A stretch of 64,000 nt of DNA from Glandiceps talaboti (lineage: Eukaryota > Hemichordata > Enteropneusta > Spengelidae), in NCBI RefSeq assembly GCF_964340395.1, contig NC_135566.1, forward strand, positions 8,696,001-8,760,000. The letters are read 5' to 3'. The translations under genes were made by a program, and so were the position numbers. The notes beneath the pieces were generated by a model. That model worked only from the letters and a program-made list of their open reading frames with translations. It was not told the origin of the DNA and did no database searches. Positions 38,022 through 50,125 of the stretch are shown piece by piece. The first letter of the stretch is position 1; every line of letters starts with the position of its first letter.

Positions 38022-38802
38022 CAGGTAGCCTTAATTAATCGCACTCCTCTATTTTCGTATTTGTTTGTATACAAACAGGATTTGGGATGGCCGTCGCTTC
38101 TCCTGAACAGCACTCCTAGTGGCCAAACTTAAAATTCTTTCGTCTTTCACATGCCTGGCATAGGGTGAAGTTTTACATTTGGAAAACCCATAATTTTTTG
38201 CTCTTGCATCAGGATTGGTGGTCTCAACTGAAACAAAATTCCAGAGTAAAATTTCTGGATCGAGGAGCCCAGTTTAGATCAGTTACTCTAATTCTACATC
38301 CACAATTTAGACAAACAACCAAAAATGCATATCCCTAGAGGTGGTTCTAACATCCTTTCCATAGAGTGCTCCTTTCTCCACATGCATTCCACCAGGTCCA
38401 TAGCACTACCGAACCTAAGTTCATTTTGTGATACCCCCCCCCTCCACCCCACAAACAAACAAAGAAACAAAGAAACAGAACAAACACAAGAAAAAAACCA
38501 AAAAAACAAACGGGCCCCTTGTTTTATTTATAGATTTCGAATAAATTGCTGCATCATTATATCCAGTGTCTCACAGTACACAATTTCTAGTCTTCTTTAA
38601 TGATAACTTATACACTTATTAAGCTTGGATGTTGGTTATTGGTCAATTGCATGTCGATCATTTTAACTATTTTAGCCCCACCCATTTTGACTATTGAATG
38701 AAAGATGACAAAAAGAGAAATTTTGAGTAATTTTTATTAAAGATCTCTATAGGTCAGTGAACTCTACTTATTATACGACACTGGTAATCCAGTGTTCGGT
38801 TT

Positions 38803-39086
38803 ACTAAGATAGACGCAAACTAAATATATTGTTCTTCAATGTAGTAGGTTACACAAGTGGGTGATAGCAGTTCCTCTGTTGTGCAATTCTAATCACCCTG
38901 TGATCAACATAGTGTAAACATTGGAAGTCCCAAAACAGCACTGCAAGTTCATGAAACTCTAACTAAACTAGTTTTCAGAGACACCTCCCTACATAGACTA
39001 TAATTAAACCAACATCTATTCAATAGTTTATCACTGTTGTATCAACATGTTGTAACAATAGTTTTAGTTTGTGTCTATCTTAAACT
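38803..39086. mobile_element. TIR-MITE family A, copy 2
   Basis: Ends actaagatagacgcaaact and agtttgtgtctatcttaaa. The interior shares 'gtgggtgatag', 'tagtgtaaaca' and 'tgtaacaatag' blocks with copies 1 and 3. Confidence 0.75.
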
Positions 39087-41309
39087 GTAGGCTTAATAAC
39101 CAGGGCAATATCTAGTTTATAATCAGTCTGCCATACTTACACCTACATGTGTTAATGTTGCACTGTTTGGAACAAAAATTCCCCATCACACATCTCTGAA
39201 GCCAGCACACATTTTAACTGCCGACCACATGTAATTTGATGAAATATTCACGTTGATGTAAAAGGATTTTTGGATGGCAAGCAACAACCATGATAAAACC
39301 TTCACGCAGCAACTTCCAGTGTCAGTGACAGATGGGAAAGTTACTGTGATACGGGGTACACATCAATCCTTCACCTCTTGGATTCTTGCATGTACTATAT
39401 GTTATATTTTAATATCACTAACTTTCAATCATGAACTTCTCGATATTTATCCTGACCAAAATACAGACAATATACTGGTAATCAAACAATAATTCACCTC
39501 CGTATTGACATGTGATATAACCATCTTTTAATGTTTAAATTGTGAAATATTGGATTTTTAATTACATACACTGGTTTACAAGTTGGAACATTTCTGATAA
39601 ATTTGACACTTCGAAATTTAAAATCTCTCTGTGGACGTGTTCCTACATGTATCAACAAAATAATCTGACAACTGATGTTCCTTTGCATGTTATCAATGGG
39701 TACAACATGACAATGCAGTGTTTATTGTAAAGGGTGCTAAGTTATTGTGGGGTATATATTCTACTGTGTTCTGTGGGTATTTAAATGGAGTTCCCCCTCC
39801 CCCCCTGACAGAATTGTATTGTTTGGTATTGTACACAGTATGAGAATCTATGCAACTTTTATTTGATATCCTTCATTCTGTTACTGGGGACCCAAAGTTT
39901 CGCAAAACACTGCAATGTGTGTGTTAATTTTTTAAACATGATCCAATTTTTATTTCTGTAATTTGCTGTAATTTGAAGGACATAGATGATGGCAAATACA
40001 AGTGACAAATATTTTTTAAACTCCATTGTAGTTTAGAATTCCTCCTTTTCTACCCAGATCTATAATTGTATTTTTCACATGAATTTGACTTGAAAGATTT
40101 CCCTGATTCTGGTATCCATGCAGCAGTCCTTTAGAGTCGAAGTATGCAAACACTGCAACATTAACACTGTACAACTAACTACTGTAATACTGTACATGTT
40201 ATCAGTCTCGTGTGTCACATACAGTCAGTGTGACCCTATTTTTAAAAAATGTTTCTCATTACTTTTCCATGGCAACTATGGGTCGGTTGATCAATTAAAA
40301 AAAAGAAATCATCTTCTTCATGTTTCCCTGCGCTGCCTCTCCTTTTCCTCCTCTCTATCTTCTTTTTATTGGATTCCTGGTAACAAGCCCTTTCCCAGCT
40401 TCTCTACACAATTGTCATGTTCTCAGAACCTTACTCCTGTTCTCAGAAATTTCCATCAAATGTGCCATTCATGAACAAGTGTTGTTGTCGTCCCCATGAC
40501 TGTAGAGCTCAACAGTCCAACACTTCCTCATTTTTGCCAGAGAGGGCGCTATTCCACATTTTGATGTTGGACCTGAAATTTTGGGTCAGTCGGGTAATGA
40601 GAAACAGAAGAAAAAAATAGGGTCACCCTTGACACATGAAGTGAAGTCTACCTATACAAAGAAATCAAAAAAGGAAATCCTCAGAATATAAAACAATGAT
40701 TTGCAGTGGCATCGAGTTCATTACAGGACCATTTACAAACAGATATGCTTATAGTTTTTCAATGACAATAAATACTGCCTAGTGTTTTACACTTACAGCT
40801 ACTTTTATAGGAAGCGTTATTTTTTTAATTAAAAATACAGATCTATGAAGTAGAGACCATCACACAACACTGTACTCTTAGATACTCTTATCGCCTTCAA
40901 ATCTTAGATACAACAACTTCATGTTAATTAATGCAAATTTATGTAAAAAAAAAGATTGAATAAAAATTTATGTCAAACATGCTGATTTGTATGCAAATAT
41001 GTAAACAATTACAAAGTGGCACTTAATTGGAGAATGTTTTGTACTAATATGCAAATATATGCAAAAATATGCAGATATTTATGTAATCATTTAAAAAGTG
41101 GCACTTGATTGATCTCGCCGTATGCTAATCACAGCTAAAACATGAATTCTTTGCTTTGCAAGGAACTGCATTAAAGTGTTTAAATACAAGAATGTGTGAA
41201 TACACATTCAAATTAGGTTTATGAATTACTGCCTCTTTCATAAAAGTAGTCATGGTGATTATCAGGCTTTTTGCATAAATTAATATAAACCAAGATCTCT
41301 GTGGTATGA

Positions 41310-41475
41310 AATGATTGGTTGAGATATAGAAACACACCTGGTTAGGTTTAATACATGCATGCATGTGATTGGTTTAGACATGAAATCACACCTGGTTGGT
41401 TACATACTTATATATGATTGGTTTAGATATGAAAACGTAACTGATTATGTTACATACTGTATATGACTGAGGTAA
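41310..41475 (+). repeat. ~50-55-bp tandem repeat, about four copies
   Basis: 'atgattggttgagatat(ag)aa', 'tgattggtttagacatgaaa', 'atgattggtttagatatgaa' and a decayed last copy, each followed by a variant of 'cctggttaggtt' and 'acata'. Confidence 0.7.
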
Positions 41476-42564
41476 ACTTTGAATAAATGCTGTTCCATGT
41501 AAAATACTGGCTCAAGGTTTCACATAAGCTCAGGAAGTAAAATTCATTCTTTTTTCATTTATTCTTAACTGAACTTCATGAACTGAAGAACTTTACTGGC
41601 CTGCTCTTCCCAAGAAGTTCTCTTTAAAAATATACATTGGCACATGTTTGTTCTTATTTGTTCTGATAAAATGCCCCATCCCAAACAAAAATAAAATTCC
41701 AAAATGGCCGAACTATCAATGTCAGCTTGACAGTTTACTGTCAAAACGTTCAGCAAGTTTCATTACTTATGCTGATTACAGAGTGAGTATAAAATCCATG
41801 TTGTATTCACTATCTTGTTTTCTCCAAATTACCAGTTTGAGTCTGAGGGGAGAACAATTCTTAGATGTACAAATTTTGCTTCCTAAATTCATGTAAAAAT
41901 CTGAGACAACATCTTCAATAATATTACTGTAACTGGCTCTTGGATACTGTTAAAATGATTATGTCACGTTAAAATGAGTTTTACATGATCAGGGTTTACA
42001 CAGTGATTGTGTAAGACAGACTAAACTGTATAACCACAGGGCCCAGCAAGCAAGTAATAGATTGATCGATTGATTGATCTATTAAATGCTTGCTGCACCC
42101 TGTGGTATAATTTGAACTTATTTTAAAGCTAATTAATTGCATATCATTATCATTAAAATGCAGAGCAAAAAAAAAAAAACTTTGTTGCATGTCCACCATC
42201 ATGTTTGAAAGGTTAATACGATTTTTACATAAAAATGTGCACATGTATACAAGTTGTGGTTACTATCAAACAGTATAAATTACTAACTTGTCACACTAAT
42301 TCTCTAAATACTATGTCAGTTAAAATCTTTCAGAATTATTCACATTAAAAAAAAAAAAATTTGAACCAAAATAGGTCACATTTGTTTTCACCATTATCAT
42401 TGTGGTGTTATTATATGTAAGAATGTACACTCTGTGAACAGCTGAAAGTATGAATTCAGTTGGTGCAAATCTCAAAGCTATTCATCAAAATATGTGCAGG
42501 GAATTTGCGGAGGTTTTAAAAACCTGATAATAGGGAAGGGAATTATCCGTTAAAGTTTGCTCAG

Positions 42565-42570
42565 TTTATT
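42565..42570 (-). terminator. NXN: Possible NXN poly(A) signal
   Basis: AATAAA on the minus strand, about 1.17 kb after the stop. If used, the 36-bp minisatellite would be transcribed in the 3' UTR. Tentative. Confidence 0.2.
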
Positions 42571-42839
42571 ATTGATTTGTTGATAAGTTGGGACATCATA
42601 AATTTGACCTTCTTATCATACTTGACAAGATCCTGATATTAAATACAGTTTGACAATTTCTAATGATACCGATGTTACTTGAAACGTTGATTATCAAAAG
42701 CTATGAATTAGGACAGCTTAAAGCTGAAATATACAATAAATTCTGATTGTGAGGTTTGCAACTCAATTTAAAACAGTGCAAAGAAACCCACATTTGTTTT
42801 GACTAGTTCCACAAATGCTTTCATGAACAGGCATACATC

Positions 42840-43372
42840 CTGAACCTCCCTGACCTTTGACACTGATGGCTCGTCTTGACCTCCCTGATCTTTGACACTG
42901 ATAGCTAGTGTTCACCTTTCTGGCCTTTGACAAGGATGGCTAGTCTAAACTTCCCTGACCTTTGACATGGATGGCTAGTGTTCACCTTCCTGGCCTTTGA
43001 CAAGGATGGCTAGTCTAAACCTCCCTGACCTTTGACATGGATGGCTAGTCTGAACCTCCCTGACCTTTGGCAAGGATGGCTAGTCTAAACCTCCCCTGAC
43101 CTTTGACATGGATGGCTAGTCTAAACCTCCCTGACCTTTGACAAGGATGGCTAGTCTAAACCTCCCCTGACCTTTGACATGGATGGCTAGTCTAAACCTC
43201 CCTGACCTTTGACATGGATGGCTAGTCTGAACCTCCCTGATCTTTGATACAAATGGCTAGATATAACCTCCCTCACCTTTGACACAGATGGATAGATGTA
43301 ACCTTCCCAACCTTTGACATGGATGGCTTGTCTAAATCTCCCTGACCTTTGACACAGATTGCTAGTCATTTC
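42840..43372 (+). repeat. ~36-bp minisatellite, ~15 copies, 3' of NXN
   Basis: The unit is of the form 'cctccctgacctttgacat' plus 'ggatggctagtctaaa'. Most units carry TGACCTTTGACA, whose complement TGTCAAAGGTCA resembles a DR1 nuclear-receptor site. It lies 360-900 bp downstream of the NXN stop (minus strand), possibly in the 3' UTR. Confidence 0.9.
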
Positions 43373-43735
43373 AGATAACCAAATACTTTGGAAAATCAAC
43401 AGTTTGATAATCAACTGTCTAATACACTACATAAAAAAGAATAACATTGTATGAGTAAAAAAAAAGTATTTTTTACAATCAGCCTGCATCACAAATTAAA
43501 AATATATCAGAGTGCTTCTAAAATTCACCATATCACCATATTTGGCTAAGTCTATTTGCATACTTATTTGCATACTAATTACTAAAAGCAGAGTATCCAT
43601 TTTGATTCTCTTTTTTTTTGGCGCTAGGTAAGAACTAAAGTCCCACCACCATTGTGTTCAAATAAATAGATATCAAAATTACACAACACTCGAGATCCAA
43701 AGCTGTACAAAAAAAAAAGGGTTCAATCGTCTCTC

Positions 43736-43924
43736 CTATCCACGTAGTGCTGTGCCTCTTAGAAGACCAGCCATGTAGTCTTCTACAAATTTCTTGACTG
43801 TTTCTGGTGTGATGTCTTCCGCTTCGTAGATGTAAATGTACTGTTCTGGAATATCCAGGATGGTAAGTAGAGGGACTTTGTCATCAAGTGAGCAAAAATC
43901 ACGAATTGAGTCCACAACTTCATC
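43736..43924 (-). CDS. NXN: NXN terminal coding exon
   Basis: DEVVDSIRDFCSLDD, VPLLTILDIPEQ, EDITPETVKKFVEDYMAG, stop TAG. It matches the nucleoredoxin C-terminal motif (D)SLRD...PLLTILD...ITP..V..FV.DF. Confidence 0.93.
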   Translation of the reverse strand, partial: DEVVDSIRDFCSLDDKVPLLTILDIPEQYIYIYEAEDITPETVKKFVEDYMAGLLRGTALRG

Positions 43925-45366
43925 CTGTGAAAAAAGACAGGTATAAAACTTAAATGTAACTGACAAAACACGGACAGGTTAGGAGTAGCCTTTCAAACGC
44001 ACATGCAATAAAAATGAGCAGACCCCCATGATGTTTGACTGCAAGTATGGCATACTTCAGTTATCGCACACTGCTTGTGGTATTCTCTGTGGGCAGACTT
44101 TCATAGTCACTCAGTCTCATCATAATCATAATCAACAGTGTTTTGCTAAGGTTAGGAACGCCCGGTAACAGAAATGGGGAAAGTGGTAAAAGTTGCAGTT
44201 TCCCCATACAATCTATCGTAATTTTTGTTTGGGAACCTTGGTAAATTGACTGGGGAACCCCGGTAGATTTTACCTGCTTACCTCCATTACCAAAAAAACT
44301 GATCAACATAAGTTTACAACTAAACTTTAAACAACCATAAGAAAAAAACTATTCTCATTATACCATGTACGAGCCATTTAGAACAAAAAATATTGAGTAT
44401 ATACTCTGGTCATTCTACGTCACAACAATCTGCATCTATATCACAACAACGTGTGTCTAGATCACTGGTTCTGCTGTGTTCGAAATATGAGTCAAAACGT
44501 TCAAAATTTCCATTACTTTTCTTTGATATTACTGGTATAATTATGTTATTCTCCAATATTTTTCTTCATTCTGCCGGAAAGTACTCGAGACCGAAGGGGT
44601 TGTCACTACGAATTGCTAGATGATTAGAGACAACCCTGAGGTCATTCGTATTTTCCTTGGCTGAACGAAGAAAAATATTGGGGAATAACATCTACTTATT
44701 TTATTGGTTGTATGTATAATTCAGATAACTTTGTAACTGATAACAAGTTTTACAGATTTGGTATTCTCAGCAAGCGCCCTCTTGTGGCCACAATCAGAAA
44801 TACACAAATGGTTCAACTCTTGTACAAAGAGTGATATACACATTCCAATGCATGAGAATGAAATCAAGTTTACAGCATTATTATTAACAGATTTGAACTA
44901 ACTGTGATGGGAATTCACAATAACAGATTTGAGCTATCTGATGGAAATTCCAATTAACTTAAGAAAGTTACACATACATCACCACCGATAAAAAACAGCA
45001 ACGGAGGATCGTCTCCCTTTTCTTTGGCCTTGTCTATAATCTCCTCGGCAACTGGTTGTACAATATCTGTTGCTGATATAATGTCTGCCTCTTCACCCTC
45101 TGTAAGACAATTTGGAACACTTTGTAACGCTTGTGGCCATACATTTATTGAAAATTTAGCGATGAAGAAAACCCACTCCCCAATGTATTCGAGCTGTTAA
45201 TTCCCTTCCTTCATCTCAAAGCCATTAATAGTCCTTCTGGAGATCCTAGGATAAAATCAACTATCCAAACACTTCCAAGTTAGTGGTAAGTCTCATTTAT
45301 GGGCATTATCATAAACACATCAATAAACACATCACCATACAGACACACAGGTAAATATGTGTGTGA

Positions 45367-45428
<62 letters not shown>

Positions 45429-45429
45429 T

Positions 45430-45460
<31 letters not shown>

Positions 45461-45642
45461 GCATGCATATACATACACATATACAAGACACATGGGTGAA
45501 TATGTATGTGAACACACATGCTCACGTGCATGTGTATAAACACACACACATGCACATACACATATACAAGGCACATGGGCAATTATGTGAATGCACAGAC
45601 ATACAATTACATGCACACCCACACAAAAAGCACACATACACA

Positions 45643-45717
<75 letters not shown>

Positions 45718-45929
45718 TCACACACACACACACACACATATATATATGCATGCATATACATACACATATACAAGACACATGGGTGAATATGTATGTGAAC
45801 ACACATGCTCACGTGCATGTGTATAAACACACACACATGCACATACACATATACAAGGCACATGGGCAATTATGTGAATGCACAGACATACAATTACATG
45901 CACACCCACACAAAAAGCACACATACACA

Positions 45930-46014
<85 letters not shown>

Positions 46015-48940
46015 ACAAATCAAGTCACCATTTCTTACCAGTGAACAGAATCAGACAAGATTCCTCATTGACCACAAAAGCAGTAAGCTCTGTCAGATTA
46101 TTAACTGGTTTGGGAGACCATGGGAATTCCTATAGAAATGACGAAAAAAATAGACATATACATGAGTACAACAGGTCTTATTTATGGACATGATTTACAT
46201 TTTGCCTAGAAAATTTAGTGCCAATGGTATTGTAACCCAATTGCAGACTTTGAACAATGATTGATGATGTAATTTTCTGAGGGTAGGACATTATTCTTAA
46301 TTGATAATTTGATTCATACCCATCCTTATTATCTTTGCACACGATATTCATGGTTGTTGCTTCGGTTTTTTCCCTGGTTGCTATGCACATTTCTGTTTAT
46401 ACATATTTGAATTCTTGACGTTATTATCTTAAAATTTACCTTAACATCAATGTCTTCTAAATATTGATAACGGAGATAATATACTTTATAACACATCATG
46501 TTCATATAGCCTTCAGTGATTGGCTTAGGTCATATCACATGGTATGCACTACTGACCCATAGTGACCTCAATTTGCATATAGGGGGCACTAGTGTTCTAT
46601 TTTCCCTAGGGAAATATTATGTAGTACAGAACAAGTAGGTGATAGTAGTGCCTTTGTTGTGCAAATCTAATCAACTATGAATGAAAATAGTGTAAACATT
46701 GAAAGTTTCTCAAAAAGTATACTACAAAATATTACAAAATGTCATCCTACTGTGAGTACAATTACACAAATGTCCATTCAATAGCTTATATCAAAATGTG
46801 GCAACGATAGTTTTCATTTGTGTCTATCTTAGTAAACTGAGACCTCAGTTGCCAGAGTAGTATGTGTCTTTTCCCACCTTGCCATCTGGATCAGCAGATA
46901 CTGCAGCTCTGCCATCTTTAGTAATAACTTCACCAGTATCATCAATTACAACGAGTGTAGGGATACCTAAATGTGAAATAGTAAATGTAAAATATACCCA
47001 AATTTACATCATTCATCAGATTGGCCTTTTGAGTTTAAAAGCAGGGCAGTTATTCCCAATACACACAAACATGCCTCAGGGTCCTATGCCATGGAAACGA
47101 AAACCTAGTCAGTTTTTTTAGGGACACTCGAGCAAAACTTCATTTTTGAACACAAAATAAACTGATACACACTGATGTCAATGCGGTTCTCTGATTGGCA
47201 GTTATTTATATCCCTGAACTGCAGAGATGACGTTTGCTAGACCTCGGATGTTCCATCCTCGATAGCGATGTTCGGTCGTGTGTTGTATTGTATCGGAAGA
47301 ACATCCGAAGTCTAGCAGCTTGACTAGACCCATAGGTGTGTTGTTGTTGTTGTTGAACAACTGCCGCGTTTTGAGCAATGTGTGAATATCCCAGACACAG
47401 TCAGTATCAAAGAAACGCAACAAATGTGACTTGGAGAGTTTGGATTTTAACATTGCTAAGTTATAAATATACACAATAAACATGACTTACCGCTAACTTC
47501 GAAGCGTTTGGACAGTTGACTTACTCTAGGATCTCCATATGGAATGGCTAGCCAAGGCATTGAACTAAAATATTGGTCAAAAGATTCCTCACTCCGATCA
47601 GAGCTGACGAATATCACTTCAAAATCCTTGTTGGCATCTTTCAACTTCTTATAAAATTGAACTAAGACTGGTGTAAAAGCTTTACAAGGCGGACACTGTT
47701 AATAAGAAAAGACGACATCATAATTCAGTACACAAATATCAGTGATGACATCATAATTCAGTACACAAATATACACATATCAGTGATGACATCATAATTC
47801 AGTACACAAATATACACATATCAGTGATGACATCATAATTCAGTGCACAAATATACACATATCAGTGATGACATCATAATTCAGTACACAAATATACACA
47901 TATCAGTGATGACATCATAATTCAGTGCACAAATATACACATATCAGTGATGACATCATAATTCAGTACACAAATCACTGATGACATCATAATTCAGTAC
48001 ACAGAATGCACAAATCACTGATGACATCATAATTCAGTACACAAAATACACAAAACCACTGACATACTAGTAATTCAGAAGAGAGTTTACATGTACACGC
48101 TTAGGTGCACACAATCTGAATGGTCGCATTTATCTTTGATTTAATACTCAACCTACCCAATGTGCTGAGAAGTAAATGCATAGTGTTTTTCCCTTGAGGG
48201 ACTCTATTGAAACCTTTTCTTTTTTGTTGTTGATAAATGTTGTGCCAAACACTTCTGTGTATAAAGACAACAAAAAACAAGTGTTAGGTTTGACAGAACG
48301 AAACAAGATGAACATGGATAATTTTACCCCATTTTATCTTAAAACCTACTTCTGGTGATGATGAGAACAGTTTGTTTTTCATGTGCTATGTCCTGACATG
48401 ATTTAGTGTATATCTTGGAAAATCTGCAATCGTGATTGCATTGAACATATGAATGTGAATGACTAAAAAAGTCTGAATGATGTAAAGTACACCGTGTTCA
48501 ATCAAAGATGTACTGGCGCTGTAAAGGTGAGATGACTTTACAGCTACATGAAAAGCAAACAAGCGCCAGTCCACTTGACACCCATTATGGGTATCTCGGA
48601 ACTGATACTGTACCACTTTCAGAAAATGAACTCATATTATAATACATCATTATGGATTGTAAGATTGATATTTCACACATGATTTTGTCTGATATTTTGT
48701 ACTTGAGTTTTAACTAAATTTCAACCGGACAAACTATCAAAAATACTCATAATATAACGAATGGAATCAATATTTTTTTCACTAACCAGCGAAAGGTCTG
48801 GGATGCCATGGGAATTCTTTGGCTTGTGGATCTTCCAGTACACTTGATCTGCCATCTTTGGTGATTGTTTTCCCTGTCACACTGTCTATTAATATAAGGC
48901 TGGGGATACCGGAGACTTTAAACTTCTTAGAGAGTTTATC
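43736..48940 (-). CDS. NXN: Nucleoredoxin, 3' part (7 exons)
   Basis: A thioredoxin-fold oxidoreductase; in vertebrates a cytosolic/nuclear protein that binds Dishevelled and restrains Wnt signalling. Minus-strand exons in coding order: 48940-48787, 48254-48157, 47695-47491, 46966-46878, 46129-46039, 45099-44978, 43924-43736. All sites are GT/AG and phases match, giving 315 residues plus a stop at 43738-43736; human NXN has 435, so about 120 N-terminal residues are missing. Order: end of the first thioredoxin-like unit (SGIPSLILIDSVTGK, EFPWHPRPF), then IYFSAHW joined to CPPCKAF (redox site), VIFVSSDRSEESF, MPWLAIPYGDPR, SGIPTLVVIDDTGEVI, EFPWSPKPV, and a C-terminal unit with PLLFFIGGD and VPLLTILDIPEQ. 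Both halves of the catalytic motif are intact. No exon for the N-terminus was found to 64000. Confidence 0.93.
44361..44692 (-). mobile_element. Fold-back family B, copy 2 (inverted, best preserved)
   Basis: It matches 17543-17880 in reverse complement along its length. The fold-back part, 44542-44692, runs from tgttattctccaatatttt to aaaatattggggaataaca with inner arms 'cgaaggggttgtcac' / 'gacaaccctgaggtca' around a ~20-bp loop. Located in an NXN intron. Confidence 0.8.
44978..45099 (-). CDS. NXN: NXN exon
   Basis: (E)GEEADIISATDIVQPVAEE to PPLLFFIGGD, acceptor gtcttacag, donor gtatgt. Confidence 0.9.
45370..46015. repeat. (CA)n arrays within a ~291-bp tandem duplication
   Basis: The block from 'cactcactcacacac' through 'gcatgcatatacatacacat', 'gctcacgtgcatgtg' and 'gaatgcacagacatacaatt' to 'cacacaaaaagcacac' occurs twice, offset about 291 bp, each followed by a long CA run. 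All open frames here are repeat artefacts. Confidence 0.92.
46039..46129 (-). CDS. NXN: NXN exon
   Basis: EFPWSPKPVNNLTELTAF, VVNEESCLILFT(E). Acceptor tttctatag, donor gtaaga. It sits immediately beside the long CA array. Confidence 0.9.
46495..46622 (+). repeat. Dispersed repeat family C, copy 3
   Basis: 'gttcatatagccttcagtga', 'cccatagtgacctcaatttg', 'catatagggggcactag', 'ttttccctaggg'. It is the closest match to 4664-4796 and directly abuts the truncated MITE A copy 3. Confidence 0.75.
46629..46838. mobile_element. TIR-MITE family A, copy 3 (left end missing)
   Basis: 'acaagtaggtgatagtagtg', 'gtgtaaacattgaaagt', 'catcctactgtgagtac' and the right end 'atttgtgtctatcttagt'. The left inverted end is replaced by family C sequence. 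Confidence 0.7.
46878..46966 (-). CDS. NXN: NXN exon
   Basis: (G)IPTLVVIDDTGEVITKDG, RAAVSADPDGK, acceptor cacatttag, donor gtggga. Confidence 0.9.
47491..47695 (-). CDS. NXN: NXN exon beginning CPPC
   Basis: It starts CPPCKAFTPVLVQFYKKL and includes FEVIFVSSDRSEESF and MPWLAIPYGDPR. Acceptor cttattaacag, donor gtaagt. The redox motif is therefore split Trp | Cys-Pro-Pro-Cys across an intron whose end is a 43-bp tandem array. Confidence 0.93.
47711..48060. repeat. ~43-bp minisatellite, 9 copies, abutting the NXN CPPC exon
   Basis: 'gatgacatcataattcagt' then '(a/g)cacaaatatacacatatca' repeats, the last three copies shortened. The array begins about 15 bp from the exon's acceptor (47696-47697). 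Confidence 0.9.
48157..48254 (-). CDS. NXN: NXN exon ending in the Trp of WCPPC
   Basis: (E)VFGTTFINNKKEKVSIES, LKGKTLCIYFSAHW, donor gtaggt, phase 0. Found by requiring a frame that ends ...FSAHW before the CPPC exon. It is too short to stand out as an open frame. Confidence 0.88.
48787..48940 (-). CDS. NXN: NXN exon, most 5' one seen
   Basis: DKLSKKFKVSGIPSLILIDS to EFPWHPRPFA(E): the C-terminal half of the first thioredoxin-like unit. Acceptor cgtttgacag, donor gttagt on the minus strand, phase 1 end. Confidence 0.9.
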
Positions 48941-49064
48941 CTGTCAAACGAGAAGAATATTGGCAATAAATTCTAAAAGAGTTAACTCAAAATTAGTATT
49001 GTTCTTTTCACTTTTGATAAATGCAATATGAAAAAGTGTTATTAAGTATTGTACATTTGTGAGG

Positions 49065-49068
<4 letters not shown>

Positions 49069-49128
<60 letters not shown>

Positions 49129-49145
49129 GAGAGAGAGAGAGAGAT
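49069..49145. repeat. (GA)n microsatellite
   Basis: Nearly pure GA for about 75 bp, just upstream of the most 5' NXN exon seen. Confidence 0.95.
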
Positions 49146-50125
49146 GGATGCATCAAATAAAACAGACTGAAACAAACTCCAATAAACACCTCAAAAACAA
49201 TATTTTCTGGAGAATCATAATCTAAATGTCTTCTCCCTGGCATTGCCTAAAGGATATTTCATTATTAAACATTGCCCTCTAGTGGCAGCATGGCAATACA
49301 TCACTCACACCTTGGACTGTTTATTATTTAATTTCAAATCTTAAATCTGATGTTTTAATACAGATTCCATGATTTTCAACCCGCAAGGAATCAAGACGAT
49401 TTCACTTTGTGTGATTGATGCATCTTGCAAATGTTACAATGAAAACAATAACATGGCATAATGTTATAATATATTTATATAATTATTTTTTAAAGTGCTG
49501 TGAAGAACATAGCTTTCAGAAACCGACTCCAGCTCTGACGTTCCATGAACCTGGCACGTAGTAAGGATATATACCGCACAACTTCCTGAGATAGGCAGTT
49601 TACAACGAGGCTAAACTTCATCAAAATTTTACTACTTCCCTTCTTTTTAATTTCCCCACTGTATCATTTCCATTTTAGCTTTCCGAAAATGTAATCTTTT
49701 GACCAAATTTTTACGATTTCACTCTAATGTAGACTAGTGAATTCAATAAAAAGGTGAATGGAATTGGATGATTCATGACTGCCGTAATAGGTCTATGCGG
49801 TGACCCTTGACCTCTCAATATATGAATCATTAAAAGTCCATTACATGTATGTGTTTCTAGCTTTATACCGACTACTTTGTAATAACCCTGACTGTCTTCT
49901 AACTGTATTTACTGCCCATATCTTTAAAAATTTGTTTTATTTCTCTCTTAGATTAGTTTCTTTACTTCAGAAACCATATACTACGTACTCATGATGAGAT
50001 GACAGTAATTATTTCAAAGCAGAGCGAGGCTTTGTCAAAGCTAATACCGATCTTGACAACTGAAAATATAACTTATCTACACTTTTAATGTGGCATAAGA
50101 TCAGTTTGTAAGCATTACATTACAA

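Larger units (their letters stand above)
38022..43735. other. Intergenic region between the satellite and NXN
   Basis: Besides MITE A copy 2 and the minisatellites listed, it has two ~110-bp related segments at 40920-41110 ('aaagtggcactt(a/g)attg', 'atgcaaatatg'). Open frames at 39274, 40118 and 50-80-codon frames elsewhere have no recognisable protein or splice context. Confidence 0.45.

Noticed and set aside
39274-39492. 72-residue plus-strand frame with a hydrophobic segment
   Set aside because: Short, no neighbours or conserved motif; a chance open frame is the simplest explanation.
40118-40474. 118-residue plus-strand open frame
   Set aside because: No recognisable domain, no splice or promoter context, and a composition like the surrounding non-coding DNA.
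45280-46193. Many long His/Thr or Cys/Val open frames on both strands
   Set aside because: They are translations of CA/TG repeats. The NXN exon at 46039-46129 is the only coding sequence near by.
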